A DNA stretch of 64,000 nucleotides from contig NZ_JAAKEN010000001.1 of NCBI RefSeq assembly GCF_011039175.1, positions 1-64,000 on the forward strand. Reading direction: 5' to 3'. The stretch is from Slackia sp. ZJ119 (GTDB lineage: Bacteria; Actinomycetota; Coriobacteriia; Coriobacteriales; Eggerthellaceae). Below, one piece after another: positions 42,669 through 50,914 of this stretch. The notes under the pieces are model-generated. The model did not search any database. It was not told the origin of the DNA and saw only the letters and a program-made list of their open reading frames with translations. The stretch's first letter is position 1, and every line of letters begins with the position of its first letter. Made by a program: the position numbers and the translations under genes.

Positions 42669-42689
42669 GTATATATCAGTTATGTACAC
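42658..42689. promoter_or_regulatory. Candidate GntR (YtrA) operator
   Basis: GTGTATATA occurs twice in tandem (42658-42666 and 42667-42675), and GTGTA (42667-42671) faces TACAC (42685-42689) as an inverted pair, the half-sites reported for YtrA-type regulators. It overlaps the -10, so binding would repress the operon. Confidence 0.55.
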
Positions 42690-42844
42690 AGAGCGCCGTC
42701 CGGCAGCGGAGGCTGCGAGCCGAGCCGCCCCGCCGAACGGGCGACGGCTCGCCAGGGCGACAGCAGAGGCTGCGGGTCGGGGCTGGGCGGACGCTCAGTC
42801 GGCGACGACGCTGGCGCACGAAGCATGCGGAAGGAGGGAGTACC

Positions 42845-43219
42845 GTGGACCTCATCGTTTCAAACAGCAGCGACCGGCCCATCTACGAGCAGATCACCCG
42901 GCAGCTGAAGGACGCCATCCTTGCCGGCGACCTGGTGGAAGGGCAGCGGCTTCCCTCCATTCGCGCCCTGGCGAACGACCTGCGCATCAGCGTTATCACC
43001 ACGAAGCGTGCCTATGCCGACCTGGAGGCGCAAGGCTTCATCGAGACGGTGCAGGGCAAGGGCAGCTTCGTGGCGGGCGGCAACAAAGAGCTGCTGCGCG
43101 AAGAGCGGCTGCGCTCGGTCGAATCCCTGCTTGAGCAGGCGCTTCGGGAAGCGGAAGGCGCCGGCGTTCCGCTGGAAGAGGTGCATGCCATGCTCGACCT
43201 GCTTGCGGGAGGCCCGTAG
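42845..43219 (+). CDS. GntR-family regulator, YtrA type
   Basis: 124 residues with a GTG start and AAGGAGGGAG at 7 bp. The N-terminal winged helix is typical (RPIYEQITRQLKDAILAGDL, then GQRLPSIRALANDLRISVIT and GKGSFVAGG). The effector domain is only about 50 residues, as in the short YtrA subfamily that controls adjacent ABC transporter genes. Next to it are an ATPase and a membrane protein in the same orientation, and GTGTA/TACAC sites overlap its promoter. It probably represses its own operon until a cell-envelope or antibiotic signal appears; the ligand is unknown. Confidence 0.93.
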   Translation: MDLIVSNSSDRPIYEQITRQLKDAILAGDLVEGQRLPSIRALANDLRISVITTKRAYADLEAQGFIETVQGKGSFVAGGNKELLREERLRSVESLLEQALREAEGAGVPLEEVHAMLDLLAGGP

Positions 43220-43412
43220 GAGCCGCCGCCCGCGCCGCTGCGATGGCCGCTGCTGCTGCGACGGCGCCGCGTTTCCCCTGGCGCCGACCAGCGGAAACGC
43301 CTTCCTGTTCCCATCGATCGCCTGTTCGAAATCCTGCCGCGCGGCAGGGTCGGCCTTCTGCACCCTTGATACGTTCGTCCCCTCGTCCTTCCGCCCCGAA
43401 AGGAGCGCTCCC

Positions 43413-44303
43413 ATGAGCGATTTGCTTGTCATCCGCGACCTGTGCAAGTCCTACGGCGACTTCGCTTTGCAAAACGTCGGCTTCAGCGTGCCGGAGGGCT
43501 GCGTCGTCGGCCTTGTCGGCGGCAACGGGGCCGGCAAAACCACGGCCATCAAGGCGGCGCTTGGGATCGTGCATGCCGACAGCGGGTCGATCCGCCTGTT
43601 CGGCGAGGAGACGGCCGATATGTCAAGCACGCGGTTTTCCCAGGTGAAACAGCATATCGGTGTGGTGTTCGACACGTGCTCGTTCCCGTCGGACTCGACG
43701 GTGAAAGACATCGGCGCCATCATGGCCAGCTCGTACGCCGCATGGGACCGCCGGCGCTTCGCCGACCTGACGGAGGCGTGGGGCCTTTCGGCGAAGAAGA
43801 AGGCGAGCGACCTGTCGCGCGGCATGGGGATGAAGCTGTCGCTTGCGTGCGCCCTTTCACACGACGCTGACCTGCTGATACTCGACGAAGCCACGGCCGG
43901 CTTGGACCCGCTGGCTCGCGAAGACGCCCTCGACGCCCTGCGCGGCTACCTGGCCGAGCGTGACGGGCGCGGCATCCTCATGTCCAGCCACATCACGAGC
44001 GACCTGGAGAAAATCGCCGACTACCTGGTGTGCATCGAGGACGGCCGCATCGCGTTCTCGTGCGAGAAAGACGTCGTCACCGGGCTTGCCGGCATCGCGC
44101 ACTGCCGCGAGGCCGACGTGTCCGCCCTGCTGGCGTGCGGCCTGTTCGTGCCGGGCACCCTGCGGGCCGAGCGCCGTGCGACCGAGACGGCCGTGCTCGT
44201 GCCCGACCGCTTCGCCTTCGCCGGCGCCTTCCCGCGCGTGCAGATAGACCCCGCCTCCATTGACGACTATCTGTCGCTGACGTTGCGCGGCGACGTGTTG
44301 TAA
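43413..44303 (+). CDS. ABC transporter ATPase (YtrB-like)
   Basis: 296 residues. The ATG at 43413 follows AAAGGAGCG. Walker A GGNGAGKTTA (about 36-45), the Q-loop region VKQHIGVVFD, a divergent signature DLSRGMGMK (about 141), Walker B LLILDEATAGLDP (about 156) and the H-loop MSSHITSD (about 193) are all present. The C-terminal 90 residues extend beyond the standard fold, as in bacitracin- or bacteriocin-type exporters. The 34-bp gap to the permease gene indicates cotranscription. It powers export or envelope-stress response; the substrate is not known. Confidence 0.92.
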   Translation: MSDLLVIRDLCKSYGDFALQNVGFSVPEGCVVGLVGGNGAGKTTAIKAALGIVHADSGSIRLFGEETADMSSTRFSQVKQHIGVVFDTCSFPSDSTVKDIGAIMASSYAAWDRRRFADLTEAWGLSAKKKASDLSRGMGMKLSLACALSHDADLLILDEATAGLDPLAREDALDALRGYLAERDGRGILMSSHITSDLEKIADYLVCIEDGRIAFSCEKDVVTGLAGIAHCREADVSALLACGLFVPGTLRAERRATETAVLVPDRFAFAGAFPRVQIDPASIDDYLSLTLRGDVL

Positions 44304-44336
44304 TCCCGGCTCATCGGACTAGAAAGGGATGTTGTC

Positions 44337-45035
44337 ATGAAAACGATGCTCCTGGCCGACTTCATCACCACGCGAAAGTACCTCGTGCAGCAGTGCGTGC
44401 TGTCGGTCGCGATCGGCCTGTTCGTCGGCATTGCGAACCATTCGGCCTTGCTGGCGTCAAACATGCTGGTCGTCATGCTGTTTGTCATGCTGAGCATATC
44501 GCTGCTGGCGTTGGACGAGCAAAACGGCTGGCAGAGGTTCCGTCTGACGCTGCCGGTGTCGCGAAAGCAAGTGGTCATGGGGCGCTACGTCAGCCTGCTG
44601 GGCGTGGCGATCCTCAGCCTGGGCGTCTGCCTGCTGACGGCGGCGATCATGTTGGGCGTCGGCTCAGCGGCTCCGGGCGTGGTCGTGGTGGACGAGCTGG
44701 TGGAGGGCCTTGCGGGGGCGGCGTCCCTGATTGTCGGCAGCGCCGTCGCGCTGTGCCTGGTGACGCTGCTGGCGATGTCGATTTCCCTGCCTGCCATGTT
44801 CCGCTTCGGCATGACGAAGGCGACGCGCTTTCTGCCCGCGCTGTGCCTGCTGCTGTTCTGCATCGCGGTCATGCTTTCCGCGCAGTACGCCGCCGAGGTG
44901 GAAGCGCTGCTCAATGCGCTCCCGACCTGGGTGTTTGGCCCGGTCGGCCTTGCACTGCTGGCGGTCGCCGTGCTGGCGATATACGCGGCGTCCTGCGCCG
45001 TGTCGGTAAGGCTGTATGAAAGTCGGGACTTTTAA
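44337..45035 (+). CDS. ABC-2 type membrane permease
   Basis: 232 residues, about six hydrophobic segments. It has the ABC-2 layout: a short cytoplasmic N-terminus (MKTMLLADFITTRKYLVQQ), TM1-2, then a cytoplasmic turn with ALDEQNGWQRFRLTLPVSRKQVVMGRY split across 58-85. That LPVSR motif is typical of two-component bacteriocin/antibiotic ABC permeases. It pairs with the ATPase upstream. The 16-unit tandem array starts 28 bp after its stop. Confidence 0.88.
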   Translation: MKTMLLADFITTRKYLVQQCVLSVAIGLFVGIANHSALLASNMLVVMLFVMLSISLLALDEQNGWQRFRLTLPVSRKQVVMGRYVSLLGVAILSLGVCLLTAAIMLGVGSAAPGVVVVDELVEGLAGAASLIVGSAVALCLVTLLAMSISLPAMFRFGMTKATRFLPALCLLLFCIAVMLSAQYAAEVEALLNALPTWVFGPVGLALLAVAVLAIYAASCAVSVRLYESRDF

Positions 45036-45063
45036 GGGGGGTAGGGCTTGCCGGACTCTGGGG

Positions 45064-45592
45064 CGGGGTAGAAGCCACAAGGGGCAGCCTTGGAACGAGG
45101 CGGAAACCCCATGCTTGGCCGGCATAGAGACGAGGTAGAATCCCCAGGGGTTGACTTTGGGGTGAGGTGGAAGCCCCATGCTTGGCCGGCATAGAGACGA
45201 GGCGGAATCCCCAGGTGAGCCGGCATTGAGACGAGGTAGAAGCCTCAGGTGAGCCGGCATTGTGATGAGGTAGAAGCCCCAGGTGAGCTGGCATTGTGAT
45301 GAGGTAGAAGCGCCGAGGGGCAGCCTTGGGGCGGGGTAGAATCCCCAGGTGAGCTGGCATTGTGATGAGGCAGGAGCCCCAAGGGCTGGCATTGAGGCGG
45401 GGTAGGGCTTCCCAAGGCTGGAACTGGAACGAGGCGGAAACCCCATGCTTGGCCGGCATTGAGACGAGGTAGAATCCCCAGGTGAACTGGCATTGTGATG
45501 GGTAAAAACCCCAGGGGTTGGCATTGAGGTGGGGTGGGAGCCCCAAAGGTCGGTCTTGCATGAGGCGGAATCTTGCTTTGGGGCGGTCTTGG
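45064..45592. repeat. 16-unit imperfect tandem array (31-35 bp unit)
   Basis: I count 16 units beginning GAGG(T/C)(A/G)GAAnCCCC. The rest of each unit is of a few types: AGGTGAGCYGGCATTGWGAY (most frequent), ATGCTTGGCCGGCAT plus AGAC, or AGGGGTTGnCTTTGGGGT-like. Types are mixed along the array (for example unit 2 and unit 12 are the same type, 10 apart), suggesting past unequal exchange. The unit length is not a multiple of three and the units have no spacer/repeat alternation, so it is neither a coding repeat nor a CRISPR array. Confidence 0.85.
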
Positions 45593-45655
45593 TAGGGGTT
45601 TTCGCGGCTGAACGCGCCGTTTGCTTGAGAGAGGCTTGATTTGGGGCGGCATAAA

Positions 45656-45898
45656 ATGGAGAAAATGTGTGTTGGAGACGGAGAGGGCAGAATTAGGACC
45701 TCTACGCATCAATTTTGCGAAATGTAGGCTGCGAAACGGCGTATGCGGTGGCATGTATGCATATTTTGGCTCGATAAGGTGGCTTTGCTAAGGTATATGT
45801 ACCGTACTTGTGTTGAGCGAAGGGCCCTTCCGGACCTCAAATGATGCAAAACTCGCCAAATTTCGGCTGAAAATCTCCAACACACAATTCCTTCACAT
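45656..45898 (+). repeat. Nested palindromic intergenic element, copy F
   Basis: 243 bp. Left arm TGGAGAAAATGTGTGTTG (its outer bases differ from consensus), right arm the complement of ATGTGAAGGAATTGTGTG. Inner repeat GCATCAATTTTGC (about 45706) against AAATGATGC (45839-45847). Centre AGGTATATGTACCG (45791-45804). It sits 64 bp after the tandem array. Confidence 0.88.
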
Positions 45899-46104
45899 GG
45901 GAGTGCCGGCAAAAGGGGCGTCCGCGGTGGAAAGTGCGCATAATCTCTGGTAAGAGCTGCATAAAAGCGCGGAAGATGTGCATGAGCCCCGGCAGAGACG
46001 GCATGAGTCCCAGCGGAGACGCCACGAGCCCCGCCAGAGGCCGCGCAAACCCCGGCAGGAGCGCCACACGGCGGCAAAAGGCCTGCCGCGGCTGATGCGC
46101 GGCG
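45899..46104. other. Gap between element F and the small membrane gene
   Basis: 206 bp with GAGCCCCGGCAGAGACG/GAGTCCCAGCGGAGACG-like units repeated about every 30 bp (45990-46060), probably a second short degenerate tandem repeat. No gene supported. Confidence 0.45.
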
Positions 46105-46239
46105 TCAGTGAAACGTGCCGAAGTACCAGCAGATGTTCGCCAGGCCTAGGACAATTGCAAGGGCGGCCAGCCCGACGGCCAGCCAAAGCCGTTTGGGGCG
46201 GTCGGTCAGCGCACGGCCCCACCAGGAATTCCAGCTCAT
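46105..46239 (-). CDS. 44-residue membrane protein
   Basis: ATG 46239, preceded by GAGGAAAGAAG on the minus strand. MSWNSWWGRALTDRPKR is followed by one hydrophobic helix (LWLAVGLAALAIVLGLANI) and a short CWYFGTFH end. Trp-rich N-terminus and a single TM. I do not recognise a family. Isolated, between element copy F and a MITE-like repeat. Confidence 0.5.
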   Translation of the reverse strand: MSWNSWWGRALTDRPKRLWLAVGLAALAIVLGLANICWYFGTFH

Positions 46240-46307
46240 GATCTTCTTCTTTCCTCGTGCGCTCTGCAAAGGCACGCTGTCTGCGTTCGTCCCGTTCGTC
46301 ACCGGTC

Positions 46308-46468
46308 TAGGGAAACGCTGACCAATTCCGCCAGCCCTGCGCTAGCGAGCCGGCGCCTGGAAGCTTCAGATCTCGTTCGCGCACGTCAGTGCGCTCGCTC
46401 GATCTTCAGCCCCCAGGCATCCGCCTCGCCGGCGCAGGGCAAGACGGCCTTAATCAGCGTTTCCCTAG
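46308..46468. repeat. MITE-like repeat, full copy 2 (161 bp)
   Basis: Same length as the copy at 26030, with ends TAGGGAAACGCTGACCAA and TTAATCAGCGTTTCCCTAG. Inside are CCGCCAGCCCTG, a GCGCACGTCAGTGCGC dyad and CAAGACGGC. Interior similarity to copy 1 is partial. Confidence 0.88.
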
Positions 46469-46481
46469 CCGTCCGAGCGGC

Positions 46482-47036
46482 CTATGCGCCCAGTGCGGTC
46501 GATGCGCGTCCGGGATTGACAATGGCCGGCTTCTTCACGAACTTAGGCGGAAACGGCTCGTCTATCTGGTGGTATTTTAACATCTGCTCGAGCGGCTGCA
46601 CGTTGGGGGCCTTGAACATCTTCGACGAGCCGGTCGCGAGCAGGCTGCCCGCCTCGCTGCGGATTTCGGCCTCGGCCAGCAGGATGTGCCGCCCGGTCCT
46701 CACGGGTTTGGCCCGCGCGACGATCGTGCCGCTGTTGACCGACTTCAGGTCGTTTACCACCAGGTCGAGCGTGGCGTACCCTTCGTGCTCGTCCACCTCG
46801 CCGTACATTGCCAGGTACGTCACGGTGTCGAGGATGGATGCGTACACGCCGCCGTGGATGCCGCCGAACGAATTGAGCAGCCGCGGCACCACGTCCACCT
46901 CGGCCTCGCACAGTCCTACGCGCAAATCGGTGATGCGCATGCCGAGCATTTGGTAGAACTCGCCTTTGCCGACGATGTCGATGAACATGCGGACGTGGTC
47001 GGGATTCAACTTGCGATCAGGGGAAAGGTATGACAT
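46482..47036 (-). CDS. PaaI-family hotdog thioesterase
   Basis: 184 residues from ATG 47036 (GAGAGGA upstream). The hotdog signature NSFGGIHGGVYASILDTVTYLA (helix with HGG, about 56-77, written here in part) is typical of the PaaI/YbgC-type acyl-CoA thioesterases, followed by ATLDLVVNDLKSVNSGT (about 90-106). It would hydrolyse a small or aromatic acyl-CoA. Because the men cluster lacks a DHNA-CoA thioesterase, a role in menaquinone synthesis is possible, but nothing in the sequence proves it. Adjacent to a MITE-like repeat at its 3' side. Confidence 0.85.
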   Translation of the reverse strand: MSYLSPDRKLNPDHVRMFIDIVGKGEFYQMLGMRITDLRVGLCEAEVDVVPRLLNSFGGIHGGVYASILDTVTYLAMYGEVDEHEGYATLDLVVNDLKSVNSGTIVARAKPVRTGRHILLAEAEIRSEAGSLLATGSSKMFKAPNVQPLEQMLKYHQIDEPFPPKFVKKPAIVNPGRASTALGA

Positions 47037-47079
47037 GAAACGTCCTCTCGGTTGGGTCGGGGTGGAGAAGGGGAAGCGG

Positions 47080-47330
47080 CCCAGCCGCCGTCGTGCTGCG
47101 TTCGTCGTGGCGTTGCCGCCGCCGTGCTGCCGCCGCCGTGCTGCTGCCGTCGTGCCGCTGCCGGGGCCGTGCTGCATCCGCCTGCGTCGGCGGCCGCGCC
47201 GTCGTGCCGCCGCCGTACTGCCGCTGCCGTCGTGCCGCTGCCGCCGCCGTCGTGCTGCCGCCGCAGTGCCGCCGCCGTACTGCTGCGTCCGCCGCGGCAC
47301 GGCAGCCGTCGTGCTACTAGGGCGCATCTG
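47080..47330. repeat. GCC/GTC trinucleotide-rich degenerate array
   Basis: About 250 bp of CCGCCGTCGTGCTGCC-type units, like the tract at 41430, between the thioesterase and recN. No gene supported. Confidence 0.7.
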
Positions 47331-47339
47331 CTGCCCTGA

Positions 47340-49067
47340 TCAGGCGTGCTGCGCCAGCAGCTCTCGGGCGTGGGTGAGCGAGGTTTCGGTTATGTCGCCG
47401 GACAACATGCGGGCGATTTCTGCGGGGCGGTCTTCGGCGGCGAGTGGGATCAGGTGCGTTTCGGGTGCGCTGTCTGCGCCGGACTCTTTCCGTACCAAGT
47501 AGTGAGACCGACCTCGCACGGCCACCTGCGCCAGGTGCGTCACGACGATGACCTGGTGCGTCGTCGCCAAGTCGGCCAGCACGTCGGCCAGCGCGTTGGC
47601 GACCGATCCTCCGACGCCGGCGTCCACCTCGTCGAACACGAGCGTGTCGACGGCGTCGACCGAGCCCAGCGCCACCTTCACGGCCAGCATGACGCGGCTC
47701 ACCTCGCCGCCCGAAGCGATGCGGGCAAGCGGTCGCGCCTGCATGGAAGCGCCTGGTCGGAAGAGGAATTCAACTGCCGACGAACCGGCGCGGGTCCACG
47801 AGGCGCGTGGCAGCGGGGCCACGTCGCACACCAGCTCGGCCCCGCCCATTTCCAGGCGGTCCATGTGCGAGGTGACGGCTTGGCCGAAGCGCGGGGCCGC
47901 CTCGCGGCGGGCCTCGTCAAGCGCCGCGGCGGCTTTGGCGAGCGCGGCTTCGGCCCGCTCGACCGCCGCCTGGGCGGCCTTTTCGCGCTCGGCCCCCTCG
48001 TCAACCATCGACACCAGGTCAGCGGCTTGTTCGCGGGCGGCAAGCACGTCTTCCATGCGCGGGCCGTACGTGCGCAGCAGCCCTTGCAGCGCTGCCATGC
48101 GCTCTTGCTGGGCGGCCAACGTCTCGGCGTCGAAATCGATGGCGTCGCGGTAGTCGAGCGCTTCGCGGGCGACGTCTTCCAGCACGTATCCGGCCTCGCG
48201 CAGCGACTGGGCCAAGGGGGCCAGCTCGCTGTCGTAGCGGGCGCCGCCGTCCAACGCGGCGATGGCCGATGCGAGGGAATCGATGGCGCCGCCTTCGTCG
48301 GAAAGGGCCGCATGGGCGCCGTTGGCAGCCCGGGCGAGCGATTCGGCGTGCTCGGCTTTTTCCAGGTCGGCGGCGAGGGATTCGTATTCGCCGGCCTCGG
48401 GCGACACGTCGTCGATGCGGCGCAGGGTGAAGCGGGCGTCGTCGAGCTGGGCAGAAGAGGAAGCTGCGGCGTCGCGAATGCGGGCGAGCTCTTTTTCGGC
48501 CGCCTGGGCCGCGGCGAGGGCCTCTCGGTAGGACGCGAGGGCGTCCTGGGCAGCCGGGCCGGCCCAGGCGTCGAGCAGTTCGGCGTGGGTTGCCGGGTTG
48601 AGCAGGCGCTGGTGCTCGTGCTGGCCGCACAGGTCGATGGATGGCGCCACCTGCCGCGCAAGGTCCTTCACGCTGGCCATGGACCCGTCGATGCTCACGC
48701 GCGACCGGCCGTCGGCGCGAACGCGGCGCTGAGCCACCAGTTCGGTTTCTTCGGAGGCGTCGGCGGCATCATCGCTTTCAGGGCTGACGTCTCTTTCGGC
48801 CTCGGCGTCCCCGGCGGCCGCATCATCTGCCGCATCGTCCGCCGCTGGACGGCAACGCAGGAAAAACCGGCCGCTGACCTGGAGCGATTCGGTCCCGTCG
48901 CGCACGAGGGACTTGTCGGCCCGCTCGCCCATGAGCAGCTTCAGCGCTGAGAGCAGGGCCGTTTTTCCCGCGCCCGTCTCGCCGGTCAGCACCGTCAGGC
49001 CGCAGGCCGGCTCAAGCACGGCATCGCGAATGAGCGCCAGGTTCTGAACCTGTATCTCATCGATCAT
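47340..49067 (-). CDS. recN: DNA repair protein RecN
   Basis: 575 residues from ATG 49067 behind AGAGGGGT; an upstream in-frame start lacks a ribosome site. RecN is an SMC-like ATPase that organises double-strand-break ends. IQVQNLALIRDAVLEP and Walker A LTGETGAGKTALLSAL (about 29-44) lie at the N-terminus, a coiled-coil region in the middle (about 170-380), and the C-terminal half carries SGGEVSRVMLAVK (signature, about 465) and TLVFDEVDAGVGG (Walker B, about 492). An acidic insert (about 96-120) is extra. Promoter TGCTATACT at 49127-49135 on the minus strand. Confidence 0.95.
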   Translation of the reverse strand: MIDEIQVQNLALIRDAVLEPACGLTVLTGETGAGKTALLSALKLLMGERADKSLVRDGTESLQVSGRFFLRCRPAADDAADDAAAGDAEAERDVSPESDDAADASEETELVAQRRVRADGRSRVSIDGSMASVKDLARQVAPSIDLCGQHEHQRLLNPATHAELLDAWAGPAAQDALASYREALAAAQAAEKELARIRDAAASSSAQLDDARFTLRRIDDVSPEAGEYESLAADLEKAEHAESLARAANGAHAALSDEGGAIDSLASAIAALDGGARYDSELAPLAQSLREAGYVLEDVAREALDYRDAIDFDAETLAAQQERMAALQGLLRTYGPRMEDVLAAREQAADLVSMVDEGAEREKAAQAAVERAEAALAKAAAALDEARREAAPRFGQAVTSHMDRLEMGGAELVCDVAPLPRASWTRAGSSAVEFLFRPGASMQARPLARIASGGEVSRVMLAVKVALGSVDAVDTLVFDEVDAGVGGSVANALADVLADLATTHQVIVVTHLAQVAVRGRSHYLVRKESGADSAPETHLIPLAAEDRPAEIARMLSGDITETSLTHARELLAQHA

Positions 49068-49126
49068 GTGACCCCTCTTCTTTCCGTTCGGCGGCAAAAC
49101 CGCCGCAGGTTCGTTCGGAGTTCTCA

Positions 49127-49135
49127 AGTATAGCA
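49127..49135 (-). promoter_or_regulatory. recN promoter, extended -10
   Basis: TGCTATACT on the minus strand, about 60 nt before the recN ATG. No SOS-box was identified. Confidence 0.5.
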
Positions 49136-49326
49136 AGGAAATCTTGCTCGGATTTCACGGGCTTCTTATCTGCATGGGATCGCTTTCTTGCGCGGACCTG
49201 ACGCCGCGCGGCGCGATTTCTTGCGCGAATCGCCTGCGAACCGTGTCGAAAGAGACGCTGGTTTTTGCCGGGGTCTGGCAGATGCGCAAGCGCCGCGCGG
49301 CTTGAAGCACCCAGCTTGGCAGCAAA

Positions 49327-49362
49327 AAGCCGCCGCATCGGGGGATGGTGACGCGGCGGCTT
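49327..49362 (-). terminator. Rho-independent terminator of the mini-ORF transcript
   Basis: On the minus strand AAGCCGCCGC, a 16-nt loop and GCGGCGGCTT, followed by TTTTT. It ends a short transcript starting upstream of 49500. Confidence 0.7.
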
Positions 49363-49461
49363 CTTGGGCGAGCGGATGGACGTTGTGCTCGGGGTGCGCT
49401 GACTGCCTCTACTCGCCTTGCCTGGCGCACACAGGCCAAGGCGGCACGAGTCGGTGTTTGC

Positions 49462-49488
49462 TTAGCGAATGATGATGGGCCAGTCCAT
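49462..49488 (-). CDS. 8-codon mini-ORF (leader-peptide-like)
   Basis: On the minus strand GAGGAGGATCC precedes ATG, and the peptide reads MDWPIIIR. The ribosome site is stronger than that of most real genes here. About 100 nt later comes the U-tailed terminator at 49327-49362. One Trp and three consecutive Ile recall attenuator leader peptides, but the next gene downstream is recN, which has its own promoter. It could be a regulatory leader, a small peptide gene or part of a short RNA. Evidence is the ribosome site and terminator only. Confidence 0.4.
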   Translation of the reverse strand: MDWPIIIR

Positions 49489-49715
49489 GGATCCTCCTCA
49501 GGTTGCGTCATCTCTCTTGGGATGCATGGTAGACCCGTTGTGTATAAATATCAATATCTAAAGATTCGATAATTAAACTAGTTAAATATGACAGTTTGAA
49601 TGGGAAACTTTGATAGAAAGTGGGCGTGCGGGCGGGGTCCCGCCCGCCGTGGACGGTTTCGTCCCCGGGTGCAGCCCCGCCCTCCAGACGCGCCCCGCCC
49701 GCTCGGCCCGGCCCT

Positions 49716-50651
49716 CTAAACGCGGTCTCTCAGCGACCGAAAGCCGTCGAGGGTCCATTCGACGTATGCCCAGCGGTCGGCCCGCTCGTAGTCCAGCTCG
49801 AACCGGTTTTGGGCTTCGTTGAACAGCAAGTGCTCGTCTAAAAACGCTTCGAGCGCCGCCGTTTCGGCCTCGTCGTGCGGACGGTGCGCCCTCGCCACGG
49901 CCTCGACCAGCTCTTCGCGCGTGTCGCGATGCCACGTCCCTTCCATCTCCGTGTATTCCAAGCGCGGGAAAAACCCGCGTGCGAACAGCAGGTTCATGAG
50001 CGCGACAAGCTGCACCGGCTGCATGGCCTCGCTGTGCGCCCGCCCCATCGCCTCGAAGATGCGCGGGTCGCGGTAGGGAAGGTCGCCGGCGCCGATGGTC
50101 AGGGCGACGCGGTCGGTCGCGTGCGCTTCCAGCTTGCCAAGCGCGTCCAGTACGTCGTTGGTCATGAGCGATCGCGACGACAGCGCTACGTCGGCCTTAG
50201 GAAGGTCGTCCCAGTTTTGCTGCCAGGAGCGCTGGAAGGTGAAAACGGTGCCCGGCTCTGCCAGATCGGCGACGTTTTTCCCGGTCAGCGGGCCGTCTGC
50301 GAGCAGCGCGTCGCCATCGACGACCGGGATGCCCTGCCGCTTTCCCGCGGCCGTCAGTTCGTCAAGCATGACGCGCGAGAAGTCGACCGCGCACACGCTG
50401 TGGCCTGCCTTCGCGAGCGGGAAGGTTGCCACGCCGGATCCGCAGCCTGCATCGAACAGCGTTTCGCCTGGTCGCAGGCTTAGCAGGGCAAGCAGCTGGT
50501 TGATGTAGTCGCTGCGGACGGGCTTGTGGGCAAACGACGGCGCCTTCTTGTCCCACCAGGCCCGCGCCGCGTCGCTGCCGGCCTCTTCGCGGTCTTTGCT
50601 GCTGCTGGCCTCGTTGAACACGCCTGCCCAATACGCTGCCGAATGATCCAT
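49716..50651 (-). CDS. Class I SAM-dependent methyltransferase
   Basis: 311 residues; ATG 50651 behind AAAGGGGC. The Rossmann-like SAM site TLFDAGCGSGVATFPLAKAG (about 63-82) and the acidic residue in VCAVDFSRVML (about 87) are clear, followed by DADLL-like VVDGDALLADG. The N-terminus (ARAWWDKKAPSFAHKPVRSD) and the C-terminal EGTWHRDTREEL are seen in a methyltransferase group common in Eggerthella-type genomes. The substrate is unknown. It is divergent from the SNF2 gene. Confidence 0.88.
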   Translation of the reverse strand: MDHSAAYWAGVFNEASSSKDREEAGSDAARAWWDKKAPSFAHKPVRSDYINQLLALLSLRPGETLFDAGCGSGVATFPLAKAGHSVCAVDFSRVMLDELTAAGKRQGIPVVDGDALLADGPLTGKNVADLAEPGTVFTFQRSWQQNWDDLPKADVALSSRSLMTNDVLDALGKLEAHATDRVALTIGAGDLPYRDPRIFEAMGRAHSEAMQPVQLVALMNLLFARGFFPRLEYTEMEGTWHRDTREELVEAVARAHRPHDEAETAALEAFLDEHLLFNEAQNRFELDYERADRWAYVEWTLDGFRSLRDRV

Positions 50652-50739
50652 GCCGGCCCCTTTCGCTCGATGACGCTGCCTTTGCCAAACGCCGGCTACG
50701 GCTCGGATCGACGAAAGAAGCCGGCGTTTCTTCTTAGTA

Positions 50740-50757
50740 TATACTCAATTGAGAATA
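50740..50757. promoter_or_regulatory. Candidate operator between the methyltransferase and SNF2 genes
   Basis: TATA-CTCAATTGAG-AATA, an 18-bp near-palindrome with a perfect CTCAATTGAG core, in the AT-rich divergent gap. A TetR- or MarR-sized site; the protein is unknown. Confidence 0.4.
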
Positions 50758-50914
50758 AAATGAAGGCGACGCATGCGCTCGAAAAAGGGAAGCACATTTT
50801 GCGACGTCGCCCTGTTCGGTGTGATGATCAATCGCAATACCGTATCAAGAGCGTACTTCGCCGCGGCGTCGTGGTAGCATCAAAACCCGTTTGTGCCGAT
50901 TTTGAAGGAGCCCG

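Larger units (their letters stand above)
49068..49715. other. Region between recN and the methyltransferase gene
   Basis: 648 bp. It contains the recN promoter (49127-49135), the mini-ORF locus with its terminator (49327-49488) and, at 49530-49620, an AT-rich block likely to be a promoter region. 49621-49715 is GC-rich. Confidence 0.55.

Noticed and set aside
43219-43412. Frameshifted fusion of the GntR and ABC genes
   Set aside because: One frame runs from inside gntR to the end of the ATPase, but the intervening part is not protein-like and the ATPase has its own AAAGGAG and ATG.
44664-45561. Minus-strand repeat proteins over the tandem array
   Set aside because: Open frames of 216 and 286 codons arise because the units lack stops in two frames. 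The unit length is not a multiple of three, no ribosome site is present, and one frame overlaps the permease gene.
45064-45592. CRISPR array
   Set aside because: Unit lengths vary (31-35 bp), the conserved part is only about 14 bp, the variable parts recur between units, and no cas genes are in the window.
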